A stretch of 64,000 nt of DNA from assembly GCA_009760855.2 (NCBI GenBank), contig WPIO01000155.1, positions 363,501 through 427,500 on the forward strand, written 5' to 3'. Each line of letters begins with the position of its first letter. Positions within the stretch are counted from its first letter, which is position 1. The stretch comes from Cristatella mucedo. Lineage: Eukaryota; Bryozoa; Phylactolaemata; Cristatellidae. Positions 10,665 to 21,079 of this stretch are shown in pieces. Made by a program: the position numbers and the translations under genes. The notes under the pieces are model-generated. The model saw nothing but the letters and a program-made list of their open reading frames with translations. It was not told where the DNA came from and made no database searches.

Positions 10665-11505
10665 ATTAAAAACACTTTTGTTATAGCGCCTTCAGAGAAC
10701 TCAATCTCTTTCTCGGCACTACAAATTTACTGCAAGGGAAGGATGATTGAATGAGTAGCGGTAGTGTGCTCAATGATTCCGAAAAACTGGTGGTACGATG
10801 CTTATTCTGGTGGGAGAGTGGATCTGGTAGGTAGGCTGAGGCCAGATAATAAAGGGACTTAAAAGTGAGCGACGGCGCCTTGAAGTCAATGCGCTGCTTG
10901 ACTGGGAGCCAGTGCAGATCGGTGAGAAGTGTTGTGACGTGGGAAATGCCACGCTCACGTCAGAAAAACCTAATTGCAGAGTTTTACACCAGCTATAAGC
11001 GTCTGAGTACAGAGGCCAGGAGACCAGAAAGCAGTGAGTTACAGAAGTCGAGACAAGATTTCACAGATGCATGGTCCAATTTAGATTTAGTTTCCATGCC
11101 TAAGCAAGCCCGAATTTTAGAAATTTTGCGTGGCTGAAAGTAGGCAGACTTGACTGTGGAGCTGATGTGGTCGTCCAATAAATGGCAACTTTGGAACCGG
11201 AAACCTTGATAATGTGCAGATTCAACAGGAGATATGCTGGCAGAGTCAATTTTGCGCGTTAGGTTTTCCTTTTTCTGAATCACACTTTGCTTGCCCATAG
11301 CTAGTAACGTGGTTTGATCATTTATCAGTTTAGGACAGTTTGATTCTATTTATCTCGCATGCATTTCATCAATACATGCAACTAGGGAGTCGAGAGAATT
11401 CGACGTGCTGGACGGCGGGGAGGGATCAAAGCAAAGGTACAACTGAGTGTCATCTGCATAGAAATAAAAGCCTAGATTGTGCCTCGGAGTCACACCGGCA
11501 AGCCG
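10665..11505 (-). mobile_element. LINE-A copy with deleted 3' UTR
   Basis: A minus-strand copy. The 3'-terminal hairpin region is present at 10665-10765. The sequence then jumps directly to the C-terminal coding part (10770-11137), skipping the rest of the 3' UTR. It continues through the segment after motif C and ends near the YADD region at about 11470. Stops break the frame. The junction near 10768 marks an internal deletion. Confidence 0.85.
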
Positions 11506-11861
11506 AAGAGCTGCATGAAATTGTCTGCAGGTATTACATCTTCATATAAGTTTGCGTGTCTCGTGTTCCCCTGGATGAAAATCCTGACTCCGCCACTAAG
11601 TTCATGTGGGAGTTCACGCTTGAAGGAGGTAAATAATGAGAGTGCAGTGATGAGGCCCATCAGTCAATTTTGGACTGCAGTGAGGAGAATGAATCACGGA
11701 TCCTTTTTACACTCTCGAGGAAGACAGTTTGACATATCCTTTGCTCTAATAAAGATATTAGCAGAACGTTGATTTATATTGCACTGAAACAATCTTAACG
11801 TCTATCCAGGTGCTATAATACAGCTCTCATCGACCGAGGAAATAATTAATGATTACAACTC
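11506..11861. other. Mostly unannotated; one MITE-like terminus
   Basis: Around 11575-11612 the sequence ATCCTGACTCCGCCACT matches the terminal motif of the MITE-like element at 33.3 kb. A faint SINE/LINE tail-like stretch lies near 11770-11815. No exon is supported. Confidence 0.4.
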
Positions 11862-11980
11862 ATGTATGTATGTATGTATGTATGTATGTATGTATCTCCG
11901 TCAGTAGCTCCACAAAGTCATAAAGACCATGTGGGTGATACGCAGGAGAGTTTTGTATAGCGCACTCACAGCCTGAGCGG
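11862..11980 (-). mobile_element. LINE-B 3' end with (ATGT)n tail
   Basis: The last roughly 85 bp of LINE-B on the minus strand: it ends with the GGAGCTACTGACGGAGATACAT-type terminus (GGAGCTACTGACGG then AGATACAT) and is extended by a pure (ATGT)n tract at 11862-11895. Other LINE-B copies end in ATTAC-like units, so here the element tail appears to have seeded a tetranucleotide microsatellite. It lies within the putative intron or downstream part of the signal-peptide gene at 12.0-12.7 kb. Confidence 0.8.
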
Positions 11981-12012
11981 CTCATGCATGCAAAAGCCAA
12001 ATGCTTAAATAC

Positions 12013-12117
12013 CTGAAGGGATTCCGTGCTTGCCTCTAGAAACTGCTCACATTCATCACGTGATGAATCATCTATATCAGCTTCTCTGCTCAGTTTACTC
12101 CTGACTTCTAGATGTCT
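12013..12117 (-). CDS. Candidate second coding exon of the secreted-protein gene
   Basis: A minus-strand stretch of exactly 35 open codons, bounded by an acceptor (GTGCAG before 12117) and a donor (CAG followed by GTATTT at 12012-12011). The exon is phase 0 at both ends, so it joins in frame to the phase-0 donor of the exon at 12545-12699. The encoded peptide is charged and protein-like (LEVRSKLSREADIDDSSRDE). The acceptor has a poor pyrimidine tract. No family is recognised. Any following exon was not found; a LINE-B tail lies just downstream. Confidence 0.35.
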
Positions 12118-12544
12118 CTGCACTGTCAATCCTTGTCAATGCTTTCATCACTCAGCTCCTACTTCTCAAATTAGCTCTATACTTCTATAGTTCTCAAATT
12201 GACTCCTCGGCGATAAGGTTGCTCGGCTGGCGTTGGCGATTGGCAGCTACCTGTAACTCCAGCTAGGCTGTGAGTACTCGGGCAAAGATTACAATTACTC
12301 CTACTAAACCTCATGGGCTTAGCTGGCTTCTATGGCTTCATGGATAAAAATGTGCAGGTCAGGACAAGAAACCGTCAATATACAGGCTCTTAGATCGCGC
12401 CTGTGTCGTATTGAGCCTCTTTTAACGGCGAAGCCAACAATCATCTCACCGTATAATGTGCGCCGGTGCCAAAGTCAATGCATCTTTCAGGGATTTGGAA
12501 GCATAATTTGCCCGTAATGAAAACGAAAAGAAATGACATCCTAC
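12118..12544 (-). other. Putative intron between the two secreted-protein exons
   Basis: It is bounded on the minus strand by GT at 12544-12543 and AG at 12119-12118, about 427 bp. Nothing else is recognised inside. Confidence 0.3.
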
Positions 12545-12699
12545 CCAAAGTGCGTCTTCATGACGCTGATCTTCCGGCCATAGCGTCGGGTTGTCCGGAA
12601 GCTGCGCACAGAAGCACGATGGAGCGAGGAAGCCGACGAGGAGAGCCAGCAAAGTGATCTGCCCTCCCAGCCGAGTCAACTGGAGTAACTTCATAATTC
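12545..12699 (-). CDS. First coding exon of a secreted or membrane protein (signal peptide)
   Basis: The exon starts at 12699, directly after a strong acceptor (TGCTGTCTTTGCAG). Five untranslated bases precede the ATG at 12694. It encodes 50 residues: basic start MKLLQLTRLGG, hydrophobic core ITLLALLVGFLA, then PSCFCA with likely cleavage before QLPDNPTLW. It ends at a phase-0 donor (TTTGG then GTAGGA) at 12544. An acceptor just upstream of the start codon implies an upstream noncoding exon or, in a trans-splicing animal, a leader addition site. I do not recognise the family; only the export signal is clear. Confidence 0.55.
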
Positions 12700-13682
12700 C
12701 TGCAAAGACAGCACATTTTTTTCTTAATTCCCACATGACTTACTAAAATAGGCTTCAACAAAGAATGCAACTAGGCGATGTGGGCGTTCTTAGTTCATCG
12801 CTCCCACAGCTATATAAGGAGGTAGGTGATATTTTCGCACGTATACCTGGCGTATGCTGTACACACACGTATTTTGGGGCATCTGGCACCAGCCACATAC
12901 CTAAAATGCTGTATATAAGAATACTTGTCTTATATCGTTTTAATTATTCAGACTGGCGAAACGCGAGCTGTTCCAAGCATGAGCATATATACATTGCTTT
13001 CGTCAGCATCTAGCGGAACGGTTCGTAAGAAGGCGCACATAGCAAAGCATACTGAAGATGGCCGCACCCATTCCGTCACTATTATTTTGAAAGAGCAGAC
13101 TGAGGCAGACGTCTGAGCAAAGCCACGATTGGAATCTCGATTGGAACTACGATATTACCTTGTCCTCCGTGTCCTCCGCTCCCTAGTGCGGTGATTGACA
13201 TTTTTTTATAGGACCACGCAAACGTAATCGTGAAGTTTTATTAGTTTTCTTAACCAAAATTAATGCAAGGTCTAGCTTAATTATCTTTAGCTACACATTC
13301 ATGCCCGAGGAACCCCTTTGATGTCCTCGACCCTTAATTAATATTTAGCGGGAGATTTGGAATTTCTAACGTCCGGAACCTTGCAGAATTAAGTTACGTC
13401 TATAGCCAGTGATTTCGCGGAGGCGAAGAAGTGCCAAAGCAGTGCTTAGAAATTCTTATTATGAGCACTGCGTACTTACTGCTCGCAAGAAAACAACCGG
13501 GTCCTCCAGTCGTGGGCTTGCAGATGTGTTAAGGCATGCCGGGGGTAGGCGCCCGAGCTTCAGATCTACGTAAATAAGTAATGTCGCTTGGACAAACATG
13601 AGACCTTATTAAGGTCATAGCAATTGGCCATGTAAAGATAAGCCCCATTGATGTCTTCTGAAATACAGATAACCTAATCATA
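12700..13682. other. No gene recognised
   Basis: It holds the upstream intron or 5' region of the signal-peptide gene. No upstream exon, promoter motif or repeat could be fixed with confidence. Confidence 0.4.
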
Positions 13683-13738
13683 AATGTTCATGTTTATAGC
13701 ACCCCACGAAAACTTAATCGCTATCCAGGTGCTTTACA
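13683..13738 (-). mobile_element. SINE-1 tail relic
   Basis: About 55 bp similar to the SINE-1 tail on the minus strand (TATAGCACCCC ... ACTTAATC ... CCAGGTGCTTTAC). The head is missing. Confidence 0.55.
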
Positions 13739-13792
13739 GCTCGCTGCATGAGAATAAGTACCCAAGGGTTAGTGTCATGTACGTCATCAATA

Positions 13793-13860
13793 ATGCACCA
13801 GCAAACAAGTACAATATTCAGGCCTGCTGGCCTGAATATTGTGCTTGTTTGCTGGTGCAT
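13793..13860. repeat. Near-perfect inverted repeat, 32-bp arms, 4-nt loop
   Basis: The left arm is 13793-13824 and the right arm 13829-13860, separated by TGCT. The arms start ATGCACCAGCAAAC and pair across 31 of 32 positions. The one difference (T opposite G) would be a G-U wobble in RNA of the plus strand. It matches no other element in the window. Possible origins are a fold-back replication event, a small foldback transposon, or a pre-miRNA-like hairpin. The sequence cannot decide among them. Confidence 0.95.
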
Positions 13861-14278
13861 GATAATAATAAGGCTTGGCTAAAGCCAGCGTGAAGACACT
13901 CGCGACCTCCTGCTAGTAAGACTTCCTGCCTGGCTAGTCGTCTGCCCTGAATCATCGCACATGTGCACGTAAAGCGCAGCCAAACGAAAGAAAGATAATT
14001 TCCCGGGGGCGAAGGGATTGCAGACAGGAGCAGACTTAAGTCTCGAGCTGAGACTTAAAGGAAGCCGGCGGAGGCCGTTGCGGGTGGCGAGGATACACGG
14101 AAGCGAGCGAGTTCAAGCTTCAAGCTTCCAGTTCAAGCAAGTTTCAGTTTGGTAAATTCTAGTTGACGGCTCGATCGCCAACAGATCTGTACTGGGCTCC
14201 TCACAGGTTTTACTTGGCCGCGACGCGAGCTCTTGCCTTAGTGCAGAGGTCGGAGACCTGGGGCCTTTAGGCCGCGAT
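13861..14278. other. No gene recognised
   Basis: No exon is supported. A small cluster of TTCAAGC words occurs near 14112-14146. Confidence 0.4.
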
Positions 14279-14376
14279 CCGGCCTAGCTAGTGCTCCAGT
14301 CCGGCCTAGCTAGTGCTCCAGTCCGGCCTAGCTAGTGCTCCAGTCCGGCCTAGCTAGTGCTCCAGTCCGGCCTAGC
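14279..14376 (+). repeat. 22-bp tandem repeat, 4.5 identical copies
   Basis: The unit CCGGCCTAGCTAGTGCTCCA plus GT repeats at 14279, 14301, 14323 and 14345, with a partial copy from 14367. The copies are identical, so the expansion is recent or homogenised. Each unit contains CTAGCTAG, itself palindromic. Confidence 0.95.
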
Positions 14377-16291
14377 GGCCCCCTAGATATTTATCGATGG
14401 ATCCGGCCTAATTGAGTTGTCGCGGTTTTCGTCTCCTTCGCTGTAGAGGCACTTGGACTTACGAGTATCCCAGCTAGCGAGCTGTCGAGGCACGAGCCGT
14501 CTCTCTCGGCCAATCGTTGCTTCGACTTGAGAGTCAACTGTTACCGTGCTCGCCTTTGCTTCTCGCGTTTCGCAGTACAAAGTGGGCGTAGCCGCTAGGC
14601 TCACTCCCGGCCGGGCGGAGTGGGCGTGGTTTCGTCTGCCCTAGTAGCGTGCCTTCTTGACCTCGTGAAATGGCCTAGAAGTCCGAGAAGTTTGCCGACC
14701 TCTGCGCTAGTGGGTTCGACTAGGGCAACCAGTACAGACCTCCCGGCTCCTGGTCCACCTAGCTCAGGTTAGAATGGAGCCTGGTGCAGACGATGCGGTC
14801 AGGATGTGCACCATCTTTCTAATAGGCTGCTGGCGTAAACGAATAAGACTGAGGACGGACACCAAGACTGGGGGACGAGAAAACAGCAGCTACGCTCGAG
14901 GTCACGAGTTCAGGCGCTCAGCTTAGAGAGAAAATAATGGTGGCGACTGATAGAGCTCGGGGCTGCAGCTTCCGTAGTCGGTGCGAGACTACGCCTCGAG
15001 AGCACGAGAGTCGAACATACGGCGACAAACAGCTAAGTGCAACTCTGACGGCTCAGTTGCGTTCTGCCGGCTACTCAGTTAGCTGCTCGTATCTTGCGGT
15101 GCAGTAGCGGTCCGCTTTCGGGGTCGGGAATATCGCTAGCGACACAGGCGTAGGGTACGAGGGCCTATTATACTCGGGCTTCGGGAGTTTTCGCAGTTAG
15201 CTCTGTCATCCGGTGTGCGCCATGCAAAGGCCCAGGGTAGGCTTACATACTCTCTCAGTCAGCTCCATCGGTCCGGTACGCGCGAAGCGTAAAGCGCTTT
15301 CGCCAGCCACGCCTTTAGCCACTACTAACGGGCGCACAGCGAACTGTCGCTTTCGGCGCCCAGTTGTGGCCGCCTGTGCTTTTGACCACGCTCTGCAGCG
15401 CTGCATCTCGCAGTACAGTACACCGGCGGAGAACCTGGCTACGAGCTTCTGCGCCATTTCAGATGTCGAAAAAGTGCAAGAGACTTTGAGAAAGAACCAA
15501 ATGCTGACGAACTGGATGCGCTAGCTAGCGCGCGCGCGAGAGAGAGAGCACTGGCAGAGTACTGCATAGCAATGTATAGCGTCGCAAAATCATTAAATGT
15601 CGGGGCGCTCCAGACGACCCTAGAGCACTTAAACATACACACATACTTGTGCGTCTATGCTAAAATACTACATCGAATGGCCTGCTGATAGCGGCATAGT
15701 GCTTTGAAATTTACGGGAGGTTAATCTGCAGGCAGAAAGTCCCACCGGAGCGCGCTGCTGGGGTAGCTTGGCACCAACCGCTGGGCAGATGGCTGCAATT
15801 TAGAGCTTTAAGAATTATCATCCACACTTACCTTATCTGAAGCGTGACGTGAAGCGTGACGTGAAACGTGACGGCGGCGGTTCTCTTGGAGCTGCGCCTA
15901 CGATCGCCCCTCGCCCTGGGCTACTTATACTATCCTCTCAAAGAACGTGATCGACCCGCTCCTCGCCATTTATATACACACCACAAAGCCGTTTGCGTCA
16001 GTCATCCGGGGCAGATTCCTTACTGCAACCACTGTCCTAGTTTAATTGTCCGATTCCTAGTATCCTTGACGCGGTAGCGGTTAGCCGCAGCCCTCCTCTG
16101 TCGTTGCTGGTCAATGCCGGTGAACCGGTCGTAGCGCCGATCGGTGTGCTCGAGCGTAATGCACTCAGACGTCTCCCAGTGGCAGCAGATGCTTAATAAT
16201 GAAGTACAATCTTATTGGAAAAAAGCGCGAGGGAATTGGTGAATGCGTGACGTTCAATAAGTTCTGACAACTGCACCTCGAGTGCCGAAAT
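14377..16291. other. GC- and CpG-richer region without a recognised gene
   Basis: CpG dinucleotides are frequent, especially around 15240-15540, compared with the AT-rich LINE regions. A gene start could hide here, but no exon has both a plausible peptide and splice sites. A small triplet of 12-bp repeats lies at 15839-15874. Confidence 0.35.
15839..15874 (+). repeat. 12-bp tandem repeat, three copies, each with a TGACG core
   Basis: The unit GAAGCGTGACGT occurs at 15839 and 15851, with a variant (GAAACGTGACGG) at 15863. TGACGT is the half-site of CREB/ATF family bZIP factors. Regulatory use is an inference only. Confidence 0.8.
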
Positions 16292-16352
16292 TCCCTCTCC
16301 CTCCCTCACTGTCTCTCTCTGTCTCTGTCTCTCTCTCTCTCTCTCTGTCTGT
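16292..16352. repeat. (TC)n/(TCTG)n microsatellite
   Basis: About 60 bp of CTCC/CTGT/TCTC simple repeat. Confidence 0.9.
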
Positions 16353-16616
16353 GTAGTATTACAGTGGCTCTGAGGCAGCAGTTCTGGTGGAGTCTAACGG
16401 AGACGCTGCCTGACGTGGACGGTAAACGAGACTCTTCATTTCTCTCAATGAGTACATATATAAGAGCTCGATGAATCACAGCAGACATCAATAAATATAA
16501 CAGGCATTAGTGGCCTGCACTGCGTCAATGGCTTAACTTTTGGCCACAGGTGAGAGCATTAGTGTCAGGGCGATGGACTTATTACAGCAGCAGAATGCAT
16601 CAGGTTCACACAACAT

Positions 16617-17030
16617 TTGTCTCCGTCTCTTTCTGCGACTCTCTCTCTCTCCCTCTGTCTGTTCCCCCTTTGTCTGTCTATGTGTCTGTCTGTCTCTCCT
16701 CCCACCCCCTCTCTCTCTCTCCCGCTTTATCTCCCTCCCCTCTACTTCTACCTCCCCTCTCCCACTCCCACTCTCTCTCTCCCTCCCTCTCCTTCTCCCT
16801 CCCCCTCTCCAATTCCCTCTCTCTCTCCCAATCTTTCTACCTCTCCCTTCTCTCTCCCTCTTCCTCCACTCTCCCTCCCCCTCTCTCTCTCTCTGTGTCC
16901 CACTCTCTCCCCCTCTCCCTCCTCTCTCTACCCTCTTCCACTCTATATCTTCCCCCTCTCTCACCCTCTCCCTCCCCTCTCCCCCTCCCTCATCCCCCTC
17001 CTCTCTCTCTCTCTCTTTCTCTTGGCATTG
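16617..17030. repeat. Large imperfect (CT)n/(CCCTCT)n block
   Basis: About 410 bp of nearly pure pyrimidine on the plus strand, with CTCC, CCCT and TCTC units. The long Ser/Leu/Pro and Arg/Glu frames that cross it are repeat artefacts. Confidence 0.95.
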
Positions 17031-18669
17031 CTGGATCGTAGTATCGGGCATTCTTCCCTGAGCTCACTTATGGATGACGTGCAGACATGGGCCATCAGTC
17101 AGGATGGTGATTAGTGCGGGCACGTTTCTGGGACATTTCTCCAGAATGCTAGAGGACGTTTTTTCGCTGACACGCACGAATTTTATTTCGCCTTCGGTCG
17201 GTTCGACGAGGTTCAGGAAGGTGCTGTATCCGACCGGTACAACCACCGGGCCGTACTGGGCCCGGAATCCCGAGGGATTCAGCTAATTGTCTGCTCCTGA
17301 ATAACTGAATAATCGGTCACGTGTCTGACTTGTGGCGGAAGCGCGAGTTGGCTGCTACTAGGGCCTACCCAAAGGTGGTTTCAGTGGGAGGGCGGCGGGG
17401 GGGGATTGGTGGTGAGAAGCGGCAACCGGCTTGCGTCCCTTAGTTCAAAGTCTCCGCTATGGGTGCTATTTGTTACTGCCGTATTCCGGTACTGTTCGCA
17501 TAATGGCGTGCATTGGCGATGCTGTTACAAATGCGGCGTGAGTCTGCTCACTACTCGGCCGCAAACGCAGAGCTCTTAGTGGTGCCGGACCTTGTACCAA
17601 GGCCGCCCGAACCTCGTACCGCGGCTAGCGACTCGTGCCGCGTGCTGCCCCGATGCACGCCATGCGTATGCCGACAGGAGCGAAACGCGGCCGCCGCGAC
17701 GATGAGCGCGTCCACCACGCCCCCCAGTACAATAACACGGAGGGGACGCAATTGCATAGACGAGTCAAGTTGATAGCAGAGGAGAAATGCAGGCGTTCAA
17801 CAGAGGTAGCGGCGTTCACCGATGGCTCCTTCGCCTAGAGCTTAAACCAATTCGAATGCCAATCTTCGACTCCTCCAGAGTCCTAACCGATCCCCTGCAT
17901 TGCACGGCGTCGGTTTTTATGCAGCCTCCGCCTTAGATCGCCCGCCGCACGATCGGCTACTAGCCAGTACTATTCAGGAACCGAAAGCGAGGGCGCGAGA
18001 CGAGACGAGAGTCAGATTGATGTTCGAAAGTAGTTCGCCTGCAGCGACCTGCCCATCAGCTGACAAGCCTGAAAGCATCCAGGATCCTGGCAAGAGCTTA
18101 CGACCCAATTTCTGTATTACATCGCCAATACGGCGGTGAGCTGAACAGTAGTCTCCCTACGCTACCGCGGCCTAATGTTGCAGTGGTTGCAACGAAATAG
18201 AGGGGAAAGCGCGGGTGGCGTAACGTGAAATAAGAGCACTCAACTAAAATGTCAACTATTTTTCAACTCGGTGTTTAACTCAGCTAACTAACAAGATCTA
18301 CACTTCTCATTTATATCCAATGCTTTGACGGCCAAATTCAAAGGACTAGGAAACGTTGCACGGACCAGACGCATTTGAATTGGACGCATTTGCAGTCCTT
18401 GATTTTTAGGCGTTATGATATTCAAATTTGTAGATTACCTTGTGAATTAACTTGAAAAAACAGGGCCTTCCGCCAATGTTACGGAACTTTGGGATACATA
18501 TTATTTTCATCACTTACTCGCGATACTATTATTCGTCACGACTGCTAATACATTTCGATAACTTATGGCCGAATAATAGATGCATATGTTCATGTAAGCA
18601 GATTTAAATTTTCAATAGGTATTTGCAATTATATAGCAATTTCAATATGCGCATATGCATGCAGCCCCG
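17031..18669. other. No gene recognised; CpG-rich segment at about 17.55-17.75 kb
   Basis: A CpG-dense stretch around 17560-17740 and a G-run at 17394-17406 stand out. The overlapping open frames on both strands there are typical of GC-rich DNA and show no known domain. From 18200 on the sequence becomes AT-rich. Confidence 0.4.
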
Positions 18670-19475
18670 CAAAACGCAGTAAGTTTGAAAGTTTAGCGTA
18701 CGCTCAGTAAGTTAAAAAGTTTAGCGTGCACGCAGTAAGTTAGAAAGCTTAGCGTACGCCCAGTAAGTTTCAAAGTTTAGCGTACGCCCAGTAAGTTAGA
18801 AAGCTTAGCGTGCACGCAGTAAGTTAAAAAGTTTAGCGTGCACGCAGTAAGTTAGAAAGCTTAGCGTACGCCAAGTAAGTTAGAAAGCTTAGCGTGCACG
18901 AAGTAAGTTAAAAAGTTTAGCGTACGCCCAGTAACTTGTAAAGTTTAGCGTACGTCCAGTAAGTTAGAAAGCTTAGCGTATGCTCAGTAAGTTTGAAAGT
19001 TTAGCGTACGCCCAGTAAGTTAGAAGCTTTAGCGTACGCCCAGTAACTTAGAAAGCTTAGCGTGCACGCAGTAAGTTAGAACGCTTAGTGTGCACGCAGT
19101 AAGTTAAAAAGTTTAGCGTACGCCCAGTAAGTTAGAAAGTTTAGCGTACACCCAGTATGTTTGAAAGTTTAGCGTACGCCCAGTAAGTTAGAAAGTTTAT
19201 CGTGCACGCAGTAAGTTTGAAAGTTTAGCGTACGCCCAGTAAACTAGAAAGTTTAGCGTGCACGAAGTAAGTTAGAAAGTGTAGCGTGCACGCAGTAAGT
19301 TAGAAAGCTTAGCATACGCCCAGTAAGTTTCAAAGTTTAGCGTACGCCCAGTAAGTTAGAATGCTTAGTGTGCACGCAGTAAGTTAAAAAGTATAGCGTA
19401 GGCCCAGTAAGTTAGAAAGTTTAGCGTATGCTCAGTAAGTTTGAAAGTTTAGCGTACGCCCAGTAAGTTAGAAAG
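18670..19475 (+). repeat. 28-bp minisatellite, about 28 copies
   Basis: The unit is about GCGTACGCCCAGTAAGTTAG followed by AAAGTTTA. Two unit types are mixed: one has GCGTACGC (palindromic), the other GCGTGCACGC (with palindromic GTGCAC). A second variation switches AAAGTTTA and AAAGCTTA. Neighbouring units often alternate, suggesting expansion partly as 56-bp dimers. It is a pure tandem array without spacers, so it is not a CRISPR. Confidence 0.95.
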
Positions 19476-19939
19476 ATCGCAAAAATGAAAATGTCCTATG
19501 AGTAGCAGAAGTCAATGAAGTATTTTATAGCAGCTCATGAAAAATGAAGAGACAGTGCCTAAACGGCAGCTAGTGATACAAAATTATTCAGGAATTGCCA
19601 AAGTCGTCCACATTTTCGTGCTGAGAATGGAGTAAAATGCCAGCGTAAAATTATTGCAATCACAGCAATGAAACTGCTAATTTATTTTCAAGATTGAAAA
19701 GGGACGTCAAAAGGCTGAGACTGCTTCGGAATTTTAGTTAGGTAAAAAGAAGCTGCACCATGTTAAGCCCTGTGACTCATAGAGCAGATATCGCTTGCAA
19801 CAATAACTCCAATCAAGAAAACTCTTGCTAGTTAGCCAAATTTGTACGTAAAATGAAAAAATCAAACGTTTCTGTTTATCGATGCCATCAGTAACCATTC
19901 AATTATGCTTCCTTTCCAGAAAATGTCAAGCATCTAGAA
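19476..19939. other. No gene recognised
   Basis: AT-rich spacer between the minisatellite and a SINE-2 copy. Confidence 0.45.
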
Positions 19940-20115
19940 AAGGATGGCTAACTAGGGTAAGGCGGATGCTCTTCATGACCTCAGTCCTGAGGTCGCTGGT
20001 TCGGATACTGCGGTGGGCGATCCTGTATCGCCGCTGCAAGAGGCGGTGATAGTCGTAAAGGCTTTTCTGTCGCTATATAAAAGAGGGCGTTAAATCAGCT
20101 AGTAATGTTACGAAA
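19940..20115 (+). mobile_element. SINE-2 copy
   Basis: A tRNA-like head with an A-box-like stretch (TGGCTAACTAGGG) and a B box region GGTTCGGATAC, followed by the SINE-2 body. The body has the self-complementary part GGCGATCC...CGCCGCTG and the AGGCTTTTCTGTCGCTA stretch, and ends near AATCAGCTAG. It lies head-to-tail with a SINE-1 copy. Confidence 0.75.
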
Positions 20116-20139
20116 TATATTGAGTTCTCTGAGGGCACC

Positions 20140-20284
20140 ATATCAAATGCATGCCCCCCCCCCCGACCAAGGTCTGGCTGAGGTCGTGGGCTCGAGCCCG
20201 GAGGCCTATGGGAAGCGCCTGGATAGAGATTAAGTTCTCTTTGGGCGCTATACAAATAAATTATATTATATTATATTATTATCA
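20140..20284 (+). mobile_element. SINE-1 copy, 5'-truncated
   Basis: It starts in a run of C residues at the CGACCAAGGTCTGGCTGAG segment. It includes the B-box region GGGCTCGAGCC and the tail hairpin (AAGCGCC...GGGCGCTATA) and ends in repeated ATATT units. The A box is missing. Confidence 0.8.
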
Positions 20285-20880
20285 TTACTATGTTTAGTAA
20301 TAGCATGCACAATATCAACAAGGATAACGTAGAGGTGACATGCACAGGGTCAATATGCAAAGATGGTAAGTGGCAGCATGCCCAGTGTCAGCACGCATAA
20401 GCACACAAAGGAAAAATCACTTGGACCCACTAAATGCTGTGATAAGTAAGTCATTTTAAGCATCTTTTGAATGTCACCAAGTCAGGGGATATAATGACGT
20501 CAGTCGCGAATGAGTTTCTGGATTTGGGAGCATGCGAGCTAAACGCACGGTCTCCAAATGATTAGAGGCCCGTATGACCGTATGTAGGTACATGATTACA
20601 TTCAGAAAAGCGGGCGTTATAAGTAGTAGCTGCGCTTATTCTGATGGAGGAGTAGATCTGATAGGTAGGCTAGAGTCTTAGAATGAAGGGACCTAAAAGT
20701 GAGTGGAAAAAACCTTGAAGTCAATTTGCTGCTTGATTGGGAGCCGGTGCAGGTCGGCAAGAAGTGGAATAATGTGGCAACTGCGACTCTCACGACAGAC
20801 AAGCCTAGCTTGACTGTAGGCAGCACCGTATTTTGATTGTGCACCTGTGACTCAGCAGTTTTGTTTTTATAGAAGCTAGA
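20285..20880 (-). mobile_element. LINE-A copy lacking the whole RT domain
   Basis: The minus-strand 3' UTR and C-terminal coding part (to about 20810) join directly to the linker upstream of RT (HNQNTVLPT junction, then TAGAAGCTAGACTTGGCCTTT). About 1.5 kb of RT sequence is absent. Such internal deletion derivatives cannot move by themselves. Confidence 0.8.
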
Positions 20881-21079
20881 CTTGGCCTTTGCTAGGAATG
20901 ATTAGCATATCTGCATTTCCTAGATTTGGTCTCTGTTGCTATGGTACTCGGCATAATGACAAAAAGTACAGCCGACCTGCAGTCGCTTCGGCGGCCGAGC
21001 CACACTTGGCCGGAACTCCCGCGTGTTTGCTGTTTCCAGCATTGTCTCATGCGGCTCTGTGCGGTTTTTTTTAAAGAGC

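Noticed and set aside
16533-17114. Four overlapping frames of 160-173 codons
   Set aside because: All arise from the (CT)n block; composition is repeat-driven.
18670-19475. Array of short direct repeats that could be mistaken for CRISPR
   Set aside because: Units abut directly with no unique spacers, vary internally, and the surroundings are animal-type (introns, LINEs, SINEs).
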